Assembly (NCBI GenBank): GCA_018825305.1
Contig: JAHJEO010000021.1
Coordinates: 42,091 to 106,090, forward strand
Origin: Gammaproteobacteria bacterium
GTDB lineage: Bacteria > Pseudomonadota > Gammaproteobacteria > Burkholderiales > Rhodocyclaceae
Reading direction: 5' to 3'
DNA: 64,000 nt
The notes under the pieces are model-generated. The model did not search any database. It saw only the letters and a program-made list of their open reading frames with translations, and was not told where the DNA came from. A program made the translations under genes and the position numbers. The number at the start of each line of letters is the position of its first letter. Position 1 is the first letter of the stretch. Below are positions 1-8,602 of this stretch, piece by piece.

Positions 1-763
1 CCTGTTCGAGGCCTACGCGCCGATCATGCGCTACCTCGAGAGCAAGTTGCCGGGAACCCGCTTCGAGGTCGAGGCGTCCCGCGACTACGGCGACTACGAA
101 GGCAAGCTCGCTGCCCGGCGCTTCCACTTTTCCCTGCCCAATCCGGCCCAGGGCGTGGCGAGTTTCGAGCATGGCTACCGCGTCATCGCCAAAATGACGC
201 CCGACGACGATTTTCGCGGCCTTTTCATCTCCCGCACCGGCGATGCACCGGCGATGCCCCGGGACCTTGCCGGGAAAACCCTGTGCTTCACCTCGGCCAC
301 GGCACTGGCCGGCACGCTGCAGCCGCTGATGTGGCTGCACGATCAGGGCGTGGATGTGAAAAGCCTGAAGATCCGCTACGTCGGCTCCCAGTTTTCGTCC
401 ATCCTCAATGCCTGGAACGGCGAATTTGACGCCTGCGGCAGCACCTCCCGCTTCTTCCGCACATGGGCGCGCAACAACCCGGACAAGGCGACGGACGTGA
501 AGGTGCTTTGGCGCACACCGCCGCTGCCCCACAATCCGGTGGTGGCGCGAGACGATGTGCCGGCCGAAGTCGCGACGCGGGTGGCGCGCGCACTGGTTGA
601 ACTAAGCAAGGATCCGACGGTGGACCAGAGCCAGTTTCGGGTTGATCAGCAGCATTTCGAACTGGCGGACAACGGTGCCTACGCGCCGGTGGGTGCTTTC
701 CTGCGCCGCTACGATGCGGCGATCGGCCTGCCAGCCCAGATCAAGCCGCCGGCGCTTCGCTGA
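1..763 (+). CDS. PhnD-like phosphate/phosphonate-type periplasmic binding protein, 5'-truncated by window edge
   Basis: The frame is already open at base 2, so the true start and any signal peptide lie outside the window; about 253 residues are visible. Segments such as YEGKLAARRFHFSLPNP, LAGKTLCFTSATALAGTLQP and the AWNGEFDACGS stretch resemble the PhnD/PBP-II family that binds phosphonates, phosphate esters or similar anions. The stop is only 23 bases before a membrane GGDEF-EAL gene. Such pairs often use the binding protein as a sensory partner rather than for transport, and no ABC permease or ATPase is visible here. The ligand cannot be told from sequence. The family call is fairly firm; the sensory role is inference. 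Confidence 0.75.
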   Translation, partial: LFEAYAPIMRYLESKLPGTRFEVEASRDYGDYEGKLAARRFHFSLPNPAQGVASFEHGYRVIAKMTPDDDFRGLFISRTGDAPAMPRDLAGKTLCFTSATALAGTLQPLMWLHDQGVDVKSLKIRYVGSQFSSILNAWNGEFDACGSTSRFFRTWARNNPDKATDVKVLWRTPPLPHNPVVARDDVPAEVATRVARALVELSKDPTVDQSQFRVDQQHFELADNGAYAPVGAFLRRYDAAIGLPAQIKPPALR

Positions 764-786
764 GCGCGACAACCCGGTCGCCAACG

Positions 787-3207
787 TTGACTCGCTGGCT
801 CGACTTCCTGCTCCATAGCGTCCGCGGCCGCATCATCGTCGGCGTGGTGCTGCTGCACGCCGTGCTGATGGGGCTGGTCGTGAGCGACATGGTGGTCCGC
901 CAGCAGGATTTCATGCAGGCACAGCTGGCGCGCGAAGGCGCCAGCCTCGCGCAGACGCTCGCCCTCAACGCGCCATCGTGGCTCATCAGCAACGACGTCA
1001 CCGGCATGGACGAACTCGTGGACAGCCTGCGGGCCGCCCCCAACCTGCAATTGGCCCTGATCCAGGACCGCCAGGGCAAGGTGCGGGCGAGCACCGATCC
1101 CGACCTGCTCAACCTGGTGCTCGACGATGCGGACAGCCGCCGACTGCTGACGGCCGGGGGGCCACGCCAGATTTGGCATGGCGGATTGGTGGATAGCGCT
1201 TCCGACATCGTATCGGGCGGCCGCACCATCGGCCATGCCCGGGTGATCATCAACGCCGGTCCGGTGCAGACCGAACTGGATGCCGTCACCCGCAAGGGCA
1301 TCGCCTATACGCTGTTTGCCATCCTGTTCGGCGGCATGGTGGCCTGGCTGGCGGTGCGTACCATGACGAATCGCCTGGAACGGCTTTCCAACGCCGCCGA
1401 CCGCATTGCCGCTGGCAACCTTGATGTGGAGCTGGCAGCAGACCGGGGGCGCGACGAAGTCGCTCGCCTGACCCGCGACTTTGGCCAGATGGTGGCGGCG
1501 CTGGCCGACGACCGGCGTCGCCGCGACGATGCCGAAGCCTTGTTGTTCGAGGAGAAGGAGCGTGCCCAGGTGACCCTGGCGTCCATCGGCGACGGCGTCA
1601 TCACCACGGACATGGCCGGCAAGGTGGGTTTCCTCAACAGCGTCGCCGAGATACTCACCGGCTGGACCAATGCCGAGGCCGCGGGATTGCCGCTCGAACA
1701 GGTATTCCGCATCATCAACGAGGACAGCCGGGCGGTGGTCGAAAACCCGGTCGAAATCGCGCTGCGTACCGGAACCGTGGTCGGCCTGGCCAACCATACG
1801 GTGCTGATTCGCCGCGACGGCGCCGAGATGAACATCGAGGACTCCGCGGCGCCGATTCGCGACCGCTCGGGCACCGTGATCGGCGTCGTCTTGGTGTTCC
1901 ACGATGTCACCCAGGCCCACGAGATGGCCCGCCGGATGGGCTGGGCCGCCACCCACGACTCGCTTACCGGCCTGCACAACCGGGCCGAATTCGAGCGCCG
2001 CCTGCAGGCCCTGATCCAGCGCACCGACCTGGGCAGGCATCATGCCCTGCTATACATCGACCTCGATCAGTTCAAGGTGGTCAACGATACCTGCGGACAC
2101 GCCGCCGGCGACCAGATGCTCTGCCAGATCGCCACCTTGATGCATGCGCGCATGCGCGAGTCGGACACCCTGGCCCGGCTCGGTGGCGACGAATTCGGTG
2201 TGTTGCTGGAGAATTGTCCGGCCGAGAAGGCGCGACAGATCGCCGAAGGCATTCTCGAAGCCATTCGCAGTTTCAGGTTCGCCTGGGACGACAAGGCGTT
2301 CCTTGTCGGCGCCAGCATCGGCGTGGTCGAGATGGCGGGCGAGGACCTGAGCGCCACCCAACTGCTGGCCGCTGCCGATACCGCCTGCTATGCCGCCAAG
2401 GACGGGGGGCGAAACCGCATCCAGATATTCAATGCCTCGGACACGGAAACGATTCGCCGTTCCAGCGAGATGCATTGGGTCGCGCACATCAACAAGGCTT
2501 TCGACGACAACCGCTTCCGCCTGTACTGGCAGGCCATCGAGCCGTTGCGCGAGGATGCCGGGGGCGGGCGACATGGTGAAATCCTGCTGCGCATGATCGA
2601 CGACGCCGGCGAACTGGTATCGCCGGCAGCCTTCCTGCCCGCAGCCGAACGCTACAACCTGATGCCGCGCATCGACCGCTGGGTGGTCAGCGAGTCCCTG
2701 CGCTGGCTGGCCGACAATCCGCAAATGGTCCAGTGCGGCTCGATCAACCTGTCGGGCCAGTCCCTGGGCGACGAGCAACTGCTCGACTTCGTGCTCGGGC
2801 AGCTAGGCGAAACAGCCGTCGACCCGGGCCGCATCTGTTTCGAGATCACCGAGACGGCGGCCATCGCCAACCTGACCAAGGCCATACGCTTCATTGGCGC
2901 CCTGCGCGCGAGCGGTTGCCGTTTCTCCCTCGACGACTTCGGCAGCGGCCTGTCCTCCTTCGGCTACCTGAAGAACCTGCCGGTGGACTTCCTCAAGATC
3001 GACGGCGGATTCATCCGCAACATCATCCGCAACCCGGTCGACCAGGCGATGGTGGCGGCCATCAACAACATCGGCCATGTCATGGGGCTGGAGACGATCG
3101 CCGAGTTCGTCGAGAGCGAAGAAATCAGGTTGTGGCTGCGTGCCCAGGGCGTCGACTATGGCCAGGGCTATGCCATAGCCCGGCCGGTGCCGCTCGAAGG
3201 GCTCTGA
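787..3207 (+). CDS. Membrane HAMP-PAS-GGDEF-EAL cyclic-di-GMP protein
   Basis: The protein has about 806 residues. A first membrane segment lies at about 14-34, a periplasmic domain follows to about 170, and a second membrane segment covers about 171-191. Then come HAMP (192-245), PAS (about 258-380), GGDEF (about 390-555) and EAL (about 565-800). The diguanylate cyclase signature RLGGDEFGVLL is intact near residue 464. The phosphodiesterase domain keeps the catalytic Glu as EILLR (near 597) and has DDFGSG and FLKIDGGF, so both activities are possible. The start taken here is a TTG with no strong ribosome site; an earlier in-frame start overlapping the upstream gene cannot be excluded. The upstream binding-protein gene is 23 bases away and may supply the periplasmic signal. 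Confidence 0.88.
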   Translation: MTRWLDFLLHSVRGRIIVGVVLLHAVLMGLVVSDMVVRQQDFMQAQLAREGASLAQTLALNAPSWLISNDVTGMDELVDSLRAAPNLQLALIQDRQGKVRASTDPDLLNLVLDDADSRRLLTAGGPRQIWHGGLVDSASDIVSGGRTIGHARVIINAGPVQTELDAVTRKGIAYTLFAILFGGMVAWLAVRTMTNRLERLSNAADRIAAGNLDVELAADRGRDEVARLTRDFGQMVAALADDRRRRDDAEALLFEEKERAQVTLASIGDGVITTDMAGKVGFLNSVAEILTGWTNAEAAGLPLEQVFRIINEDSRAVVENPVEIALRTGTVVGLANHTVLIRRDGAEMNIEDSAAPIRDRSGTVIGVVLVFHDVTQAHEMARRMGWAATHDSLTGLHNRAEFERRLQALIQRTDLGRHHALLYIDLDQFKVVNDTCGHAAGDQMLCQIATLMHARMRESDTLARLGGDEFGVLLENCPAEKARQIAEGILEAIRSFRFAWDDKAFLVGASIGVVEMAGEDLSATQLLAAADTACYAAKDGGRNRIQIFNASDTETIRRSSEMHWVAHINKAFDDNRFRLYWQAIEPLREDAGGGRHGEILLRMIDDAGELVSPAAFLPAAERYNLMPRIDRWVVSESLRWLADNPQMVQCGSINLSGQSLGDEQLLDFVLGQLGETAVDPGRICFEITETAAIANLTKAIRFIGALRASGCRFSLDDFGSGLSSFGYLKNLPVDFLKIDGGFIRNIIRNPVDQAMVAAINNIGHVMGLETIAEFVESEEIRLWLRAQGVDYGQGYAIARPVPLEGL

Positions 3208-3247
3208 TCCTGGCACCCCACCCGGATGCTATGGCCGGCGAGGCCGC

Positions 3248-4144
3248 CTACACCCAGTCGCGCGGCGGCAGGAAGTCGGTGTAGAGCTTTTCCTCAGGGG
3301 TGCCGGCTTCGGGGCGCCAGTCGTAGCGCCACTTGACCACGGGCGGCAGCGACATCAGGATCGATTCGGTGCGGCCGCCCGACTGCAGGCCGAACAGCGT
3401 GCCGCGATCCCACACCAGGTTGAACTCGACGTAACGGCCGCGACGATAGGCCTGGAAGTCGCGTTCGCGATCAGTGTAGGGCAGGTCGCGGCGCCGTTCG
3501 CAGAGTGGCAGGTAGGCGGCGGTGAACCGGTCGCCGACGCTCTGCGTCAGGGCGAAGCACCGGTCGAAGCCTCCCTCGTTCAGGTCGTCGAAGAAGATGC
3601 CGCCGATGCCGCGCGCTTCCTGGCGATGCTTGAGGTAGAAGTACTCGTCGCACCACTTCTTGTAGCGGGCGTGGACATCGTCGTCCGCTTCCAGATTGAA
3701 TGGGGCGAGCGCTTCCTTGCAGGTACGGTGAAAGTGCTGCGCATCCTCGGCGAAGCCGTAGTAGGGCGTCAGGTCCATGCCGCCGCCGAACCACCACACC
3801 GGCGCTTCGCCGTCTTTCGTCGCGACGAAGCAACGCACGTTCATGTGGGTCGTCGGGCAATAGGGGTTGCGTGGGTGCATGACCAGCGACACGCCCATGG
3901 CCTCAAAGCGGCGGCCCGCCAACTCGGGCCGGTGGGCCGTGGCCGAGGCCGGCATGGAGTCGCCGGTGACGTGGGAGAAATTGACGCCGCCGCGCTCGAA
4001 GAAGTCGCCTTCCTCCAGCAGGATCGAGGTGCCGCGGCCCCAGGCATCGCGGCGGAAGGGCTTGCCGTCGAACTTTTCGAGCTCCCCGACGATGCGTTCC
4101 TGCAGGCGCGTGAAGTACTCGCGGATCGGCGCAGTGTCCATCAT
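3248..4144 (-). CDS. hemF: Coproporphyrinogen III oxidase, oxygen-dependent
   Basis: The enzyme oxidatively decarboxylates coproporphyrinogen III to protoporphyrinogen IX in heme synthesis and needs O2. Family signatures are [21 protein letters not shown] and [15 protein letters not shown], and the C terminus [19 protein letters not shown] is typical. From the ATG at 4144 the product is 298 residues, matching the roughly 300 of the family; an adjacent ATG at 4141 is equivalent. The open frame continues upstream but only through a 74-bp intergenic repeat, so longer starts are unlikely. It is the last gene of the dusB-fis-purH-purD-hemF run. An oxygen-dependent HemF implies at least microaerobic growth. 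Confidence 0.95.
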   Translation of the reverse strand: MMDTAPIREYFTRLQERIVGELEKFDGKPFRRDAWGRGTSILLEEGDFFERGGVNFSHVTGDSMPASATAHRPELAGRRFEAMGVSLVMHPRNPYCPTTHMNVRCFVATKDGEAPVWWFGGGMDLTPYYGFAEDAQHFHRTCKEALAPFNLEADDDVHARYKKWCDEYFYLKHRQEARGIGGIFFDDLNEGGFDRCFALTQSVGDRFTAAYLPLCERRRDLPYTDRERDFQAYRRGRYVEFNLVWDRGTLFGLQSGGRTESILMSLPPVVKWRYDWRPEAGTPEEKLYTDFLPPRDWV

Positions 4145-4150
4145 GCCTTC

Positions 4151-4224
4151 GCCGGGCCGCCCCAAGAAGGCATGCGCCCCCCTGTGGGGGGCAGCGAGCC
4201 GGGTTTGCGAGCGTGGAGGGCCAT
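4151..4224. repeat. 74-bp intergenic repeat, copy A (purD-hemF spacer)
   Basis: This stretch is about 66/74 identical to positions 31547-31620 and has the same length. Both begin GCCGGGCCGCCCCAAG, carry a C6-TGT-G6 hairpin and GCAGCGAGCCGG, and end in GGGCCAT just 3' of a minus-strand gene (purD here, gap there). It fills nearly the whole spacer. Confidence 0.85.
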
Positions 4225-4226
4225 TA

Positions 4227-5495
4227 CTAGCGCTTGATGGCGCGATGGCCGATGTCGCGGCGGTACTGCATGCCGTCGAAGCGGATCTGGTCGACCACTT
4301 CGTAGGCATTCTTCTGTGCCGAGCGGACGTTGTCGCCGAGCGCGGTCACGCATAGGACGCGGCCACCGGCGGTCACGACGTGGCCGTCCTTCTCCGTGGT
4401 GCCGGCATGGAAGACACGAGCATCGGCTGCGTTCTTGCCGAGGCCGTGGATGGGCTCGCCCTTCTTTGGATTTTCCGGGTAGCCGCCGGCGGCGAGCACC
4501 ACGCCGAGGGCGACGCGGCGGTCCCATTCGGCCTCGACCTTGTCGAGGCGGCCGTCGATGGCGGCATCGACCAGTTCGACCAGGTCGCTCTTGAGGCGCA
4601 GCATGATCGGCTGGGTCTCGGGGTCACCCATGCGGCAGTTGAATTCGAGCACCTTGAGGCTGCCGTCGGGCTTGATCATCAGGCCGGCGTAGAGGAAGCC
4701 GGTGAACAGGATGCCGTCCTTGTCCATGCCGGCGATGGTCGGCATGATCACCTCGCGCATGACGCGGGCGTGGATCTCGGGAGTCACCACCGGTGCTGGC
4801 GAATAGGCACCCATGCCGCCGGTGTTGGGGCCCTGGTCGTCGTCCTTGAGGCGCTTGTGGTCCTGGCTGGTGGCCAGCGCCAACGCATGGTGGCCGTCGG
4901 CCATGACGATGAAGCTGGCTTCCTCGCCGTCGAGGAATTCCTCGATGACGACGCGGGCACCGGCGTCGCCCATCTTGTTGCCGAGCAGCATGTCGTCGAT
5001 GGCGGCGTGCGCCTCGCCCGCCAGCGTGGCGACGACGACGCCCTTGCCGGCAGCCAGGCCGTCGGCCTTGACGACGATGGGCGCACCTTCGGCGTCGATG
5101 TAGGCGTGGGCCGCGGCGGCATCGGTGAAGGTGCGGAACTTCGCCGTGGGAATGCCGTGGCGGTGCATGAACTGCTTGGCGAAGTCCTTCGAACTTTCGA
5201 GCTGGGCGGCGGCCTGGCTCGGGCCGAAGATGCGCAGGTCGGCCTCGCGGAAGGCATCGACCACGCCGGCGGCCAGCGGCGCCTCGGGACCGACCACGGT
5301 GGCGTGGATGGCGTTGTCGCGGGCGAAGGCGACCAGATCGGAAATTTTCGTGAGCGGCAGGTTCTCGAGACCGTCCTCGTGCGCCGTGCCGGCATTGCCG
5401 GGCGCCACATAGACCTTCTGCACCCGCGGCGATTGCGCCAGCCGCCAGGCCAGCGCATGTTCGCGGCCGCCGGAACCGATGACGAGGAGTTTCAT
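4227..5495 (-). CDS. purD: Phosphoribosylamine-glycine ligase (GAR synthetase)
   Basis: The enzyme joins phosphoribosylamine and glycine with ATP in the second step of purine synthesis. The N terminus [19 protein letters not shown] is the family hallmark. The ATP-grasp region follows, with [14 protein letters not shown] and [10 protein letters not shown], then [12 protein letters not shown] and [13 protein letters not shown] (metal and ATP ligands). The 422 residues match the usual length of about 425. It follows purH after a 78-base spacer that is almost entirely an inverted repeat, and precedes hemF. Co-transcription with purH is the usual bacterial arrangement. Confidence 0.97.
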   Translation of the reverse strand: MKLLVIGSGGREHALAWRLAQSPRVQKVYVAPGNAGTAHEDGLENLPLTKISDLVAFARDNAIHATVVGPEAPLAAGVVDAFREADLRIFGPSQAAAQLESSKDFAKQFMHRHGIPTAKFRTFTDAAAAHAYIDAEGAPIVVKADGLAAGKGVVVATLAGEAHAAIDDMLLGNKMGDAGARVVIEEFLDGEEASFIVMADGHHALALATSQDHKRLKDDDQGPNTGGMGAYSPAPVVTPEIHARVMREVIMPTIAGMDKDGILFTGFLYAGLMIKPDGSLKVLEFNCRMGDPETQPIMLRLKSDLVELVDAAIDGRLDKVEAEWDRRVALGVVLAAGGYPENPKKGEPIHGLGKNAADARVFHAGTTEKDGHVVTAGGRVLCVTALGDNVRSAQKNAYEVVDQIRFDGMQYRRDIGHRAIKR

Positions 5496-5509
5496 AGGAT
5501 GATCCTTGA

Positions 5510-5575
5510 AATTCCGGTCACGGCGCGTTCATGACGCGAAGTCGACAAAGCCATGAACGCGCCAGGGACGGAATT
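5510..5575. repeat. Nested inverted repeat filling the purH-purD spacer
   Basis: An inner 12-bp perfect stem, GGCGCGTTCATG (5522-5533) with CATGAACGCGCC (5552-5563), encloses an 18-base loop. Outside it, AATTCCG (5510-5516) pairs with CGGAATT (5569-5575), which overlaps the purH stop codon. The mRNA could fold into one long stem with an internal loop; there is no U tract, so it is not a classic terminator. Confidence 0.8.
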
Positions 5576-7157
5576 AATGACGGAAGTGGCGGAAGCCGGT
5601 GAATACCATGGCGATGTTCTGCTCGTCGGCGGCGGCGATGACCTCGGCGTCGCGCACCGAGCCGCCGGGCTGGATGACCGCAGTGGCGCCGGCCTGGGCC
5701 AGCACGTCGAGGCCGTCGCGGAAGGGGAAGAAGGCATCGGATGCCACCACGGAACCCTTGACGGTCATCTTGTTGTTCTCGGCCTTGATGGCGGCAATGC
5801 GGGCGGAGTCGACGCGGCTCATCTGGCCGGCGCCGACGCCGACGGTCATGCCGTCCTTGCAATAGACGATGGCGTTGGACTTGACGTACTTGGCGACCTT
5901 CCATGAGAACAGCAGGTCGCGCATTTCCTGCTCGGTCGGCACGCGCTTGGTGACGACCTTGATGTCGCTCTCGGTGATGCGTGCCTCGTCGGCCGTCTGC
6001 ACCAGCAGGCCGCCGCCGACGCGCTTGAAGTCGAAGGCGCCTTCGCAGCCACCCATGGGAACGACCAGCACGCGCAGGTTCTGCTTGGCGGCGAACACGG
6101 CGCGGGCATCCGGCTTGATCTCCGGGGCGATGATGACCTCGGCGAACTGGCCGGAGACGGCCTCGGCGGTGGCCTTGTCGATGGCGCAGTTGAAGGCGAT
6201 GATGCCGCCGAAGGCCGAGGTCGGGTCGGTCGAGAAGGCGCGGCGATAGGCTTCCTCGGCGTTCGTCGCGAGCGCCACGCCGCAGGGGTTGGCGTGCTTG
6301 ACGATGACGCAGGCAGCCATCTTGTCGGCCGGATCGAAGGCCTTGACGCACTCCCACGCGGCGTCGGCGTCGCCGATATTGTTGTAGGAGAGTTCCTTGC
6401 CCTGCAGTTGCTGGTAGCTGGCGATGCCGCCGGGAACAGCTGCCGGCTCGCGATAGAACGCGGCCTTCTGGTGCGGATTCTCGCCGTAGCGCATGGTGTC
6501 CGCCTTGTCGAAGGCCAGTTGCAGGCGATCCGGGAATGTGGTGCGCTGGTTGTCGGCGTCGAGGCTGGTCAGGTAGTTGGCGATGGCGGCGTCGTAGCGC
6601 GCGGTATGGACGAAGGCCTTCTTTGCCAGCTCGAAGCGGGTGGAGTAGGGCAGTTCGCCAGCGTTGGCCTTCAACTCGTCGATGACGCGGCCATAGTCTT
6701 CCGGGTCGGTCAGCACGCCGACACCGCCCTCTTCGCTGCCGTAGTTCTTGGCTGCCGCGCGCACCATGGTCGGGCCGCCGATGTCGATGTTCTCGATGGC
6801 GTCCTCCAGCTTGCAGTCCTTCCTGGCGATGGTCTGGGCGAAGGGATAGAGGTTGACCACCACCAGGTCGATCGCCGGAATGTCGTGCGCCGCCATGGTC
6901 TTGATGTGGTCGTCAAGGTCGCGCCGGCCGAGGATGCCGCCATGTACCTTGGGGTGCAGGGTCTTGACGCGACCGTCGAGCATCTCGGGAAAGCCGGTGT
7001 AGTCGGAAACGTCGGTGACGCCGACGCCGGCCTCGCGCAGCAGCTTGGCGGTGCCGCCGGTGGACAGGATCTTGATGCCGAGCGCGGCAAGCTCGCGGGC
7101 GAAATCGACCGCGCCTTGTTTGTCGGAAACGCTGATAAGGGCCTGGGTGACTTTCAT
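5574..7157 (-). CDS. purH: Bifunctional AICAR transformylase / IMP cyclohydrolase
   Basis: The protein catalyses the last two steps of IMP synthesis. The N-terminal cyclohydrolase domain (about 1-195) carries [21 protein letters not shown] and [14 protein letters not shown]. The C-terminal transformylase carries [16 protein letters not shown], the conserved KHANPCGVA region and [11 protein letters not shown]. The 527 residues fit the family. The gene lies 22 bases after fis and ahead of purD, so nucleoid-protein expression and purine synthesis are probably on one transcript. Confidence 0.97.
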   Translation of the reverse strand: MKVTQALISVSDKQGAVDFARELAALGIKILSTGGTAKLLREAGVGVTDVSDYTGFPEMLDGRVKTLHPKVHGGILGRRDLDDHIKTMAAHDIPAIDLVVVNLYPFAQTIARKDCKLEDAIENIDIGGPTMVRAAAKNYGSEEGGVGVLTDPEDYGRVIDELKANAGELPYSTRFELAKKAFVHTARYDAAIANYLTSLDADNQRTTFPDRLQLAFDKADTMRYGENPHQKAAFYREPAAVPGGIASYQQLQGKELSYNNIGDADAAWECVKAFDPADKMAACVIVKHANPCGVALATNAEEAYRRAFSTDPTSAFGGIIAFNCAIDKATAEAVSGQFAEVIIAPEIKPDARAVFAAKQNLRVLVVPMGGCEGAFDFKRVGGGLLVQTADEARITESDIKVVTKRVPTEQEMRDLLFSWKVAKYVKSNAIVYCKDGMTVGVGAGQMSRVDSARIAAIKAENNKMTVKGSVVASDAFFPFRDGLDVLAQAGATAVIQPGGSVRDAEVIAAADEQNIAMVFTGFRHFRH

Positions 7158-7179
7158 GGTGTGCCTTTGTCGATTGGGG

Positions 7180-7410
7180 TCAAAGCAGATCGTGTTCGGT
7201 GAGTTTTTTGCGCAGGGTGTTGCGGTTGATGCCGAGCATCTGGGCGGCGACGGTCTGGTTGCCCTCGGCCTGCTTCATGACGACTTCGAGCATGGGCCGC
7301 TCGACCGCCGCCAGCACCATGTCGTAGATGGCGTGTGGCGCCTGGCCGTCGAGGTCGCGAAAATAACGGTTGAGGCTGCGCTTGACGCAGTCGGAAATGT
7401 CACTGCTCAT
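7180..7410 (-). CDS. fis: Fis-family DNA-binding protein
   Basis: The 76-residue product is shorter at the N terminus than the 98-residue enterobacterial Fis. The C-terminal helix-turn-helix is canonical: [20 protein letters not shown] followed by KKL. Fis bends DNA, shapes the nucleoid and activates rRNA promoters. The start ATG overlaps the dusB stop as ATGA, a translational coupling that parallels the dusB-fis pair of enterobacteria. Confidence 0.93.
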   Translation of the reverse strand: MSSDISDCVKRSLNRYFRDLDGQAPHAIYDMVLAAVERPMLEVVMKQAEGNQTVAAQMLGINRNTLRKKLTEHDLL

Positions 7411-8420
7411 GCGGCTTCCCGGTAGGTCTGGCGATCGTTGGCGGCGAGCGGGCCGCCATCGGCGAGAAAGAATTCATCGGTGGCGGCGAGCTGCTCCTCG
7501 ACCGTGGGCAGCTGGTTCATGGCGTGGCGGAAGTGCGAGGCACCGACCAGGCCCTTGGTGTACCAGCCGATGTGCTTGCGCGCGATCTTGACGCCGGTCT
7601 CCTCGCCATAGAAGGCGTAGAGGTCGGTCAGGTGCCGGCGCAGGATGGTGTGGATCTCGGCGGCCGCGGGCGAGGGCAGCAGTTCGCCGGTCTTGAGGTA
7701 ATGCTCGATCTCGCGGAACAGCCACGGCCGGCCCTGCGCGGCGCGGCCGATCATCACGCCGTCGGCGCCGGTGTGGTCGAGCACGAACTTCGCCTTCTGC
7801 GGCGTCGTGATGTCGCCGTTGGCTATCACCGGGATCGTCACCAGCGACTTCACCAGCGCGATGGTGTCGTACTCGGCCTCGCCGGTGTATTGGTCGGCGC
7901 GGGTGCGGCCGTGGATGGCGATGGCACGCACCCCCGATTCCTGCGCGATGCGGGCGATGGCCGGCGCGTTCTTGTGTTCGCGGCTCCAGCCGGTGCGGAA
8001 CTTGAGCGTCACCGGCGTGTTCGGCACGGCGCCGACCACGGCTTCGAGGATTTTCGCCACCAGCGCCTCGTTCTGCATCAGCGCCGAGCCGGCCATGACG
8101 TTGCAGACCTTCTTGGCCGGGCAGCCCATGTTGATGTCGATGATTTGCGCGCCCTCGTCGACGTTGTACTTCGCCGCCTCGGCCATCATCGCCGGATCGC
8201 TGCCTGCAATCTGCACCGAGATCGGCTCGACCTCGCCATCGTGGTTGGCGCGGCGGCGGGTCTTGGCGCTGCCGTAGAGCAGGGAATTCGAAGTGACCAT
8301 CTCCGACACCGCCAGACCGGCGCCGAGCTGCTTGCACAACTGGCGGAAGGGACGATCGGTGACACCGGCCATCGGCGCGACGAAAAGATTGTTGCGCAGC
8401 GAAAAGCCGAGGAAGTCCAT
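7407..8420 (-). CDS. dusB: tRNA-dihydrouridine synthase B
   Basis: This FMN enzyme reduces uridine to dihydrouridine in the tRNA D-loop. MDFLGFSLRNNLFVAPMAGV is a typical N terminus, so I use the ATG at 8420 (337 residues) and not the longer open frame, whose extra residues look untranslated. Other motifs are INMGCPAKKVCN with the catalytic Cys, the IHGRTRADQYTGEA stretch, IPVIANGDI and DGVMIGRAAQGRPWLF. It heads the dusB-fis-purH-purD-hemF run. The spacer upstream, shared with a divergent gene, must hold the promoter, but I see no convincing -35/-10. Confidence 0.95.
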   Translation of the reverse strand: MDFLGFSLRNNLFVAPMAGVTDRPFRQLCKQLGAGLAVSEMVTSNSLLYGSAKTRRRANHDGEVEPISVQIAGSDPAMMAEAAKYNVDEGAQIIDINMGCPAKKVCNVMAGSALMQNEALVAKILEAVVGAVPNTPVTLKFRTGWSREHKNAPAIARIAQESGVRAIAIHGRTRADQYTGEAEYDTIALVKSLVTIPVIANGDITTPQKAKFVLDHTGADGVMIGRAAQGRPWLFREIEHYLKTGELLPSPAAAEIHTILRRHLTDLYAFYGEETGVKIARKHIGWYTKGLVGASHFRHAMNQLPTVEEQLAATDEFFLADGGPLAANDRQTYREAA

Positions 8421-8602
8421 GAGCGGAATGGGTGTCGGTTGAGGCCGGGGGGAGGGAGCGGATTCTAGCGCAAACCGCCTAAATATTGTGCAGGCCGGAG
8501 CCAGAGCCGGCCACCACAGACCGCCAGGGTGCCTGCCGGATGTTCGCAAGGTGTGTGAATGGGAAGGCCTGACGTGCCACAGTTGCGGCGAATCTGCGAG
8601 AA
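8421..8602. other. Divergent spacer between dusB and a MASE1 GGDEF-EAL gene
   Basis: The 182 bases must carry the start signals of both directions. I see no tRNA, no strong palindrome and no clear sigma-70 hexamer pair. Confidence 0.5.

Noticed and set aside
709..2043. Open minus-strand frame of 444 codons
   Set aside because: It lies antisense to the HAMP-PAS-GGDEF-EAL gene, whose domains are unmistakable; the antisense peptide is low in order and unlike any family.
5820..5845. GGCGCCGACGCCGACGG as a repeat copy
   Set aside because: It lacks the A tract and most of the right half; it fits the normal purH codons.
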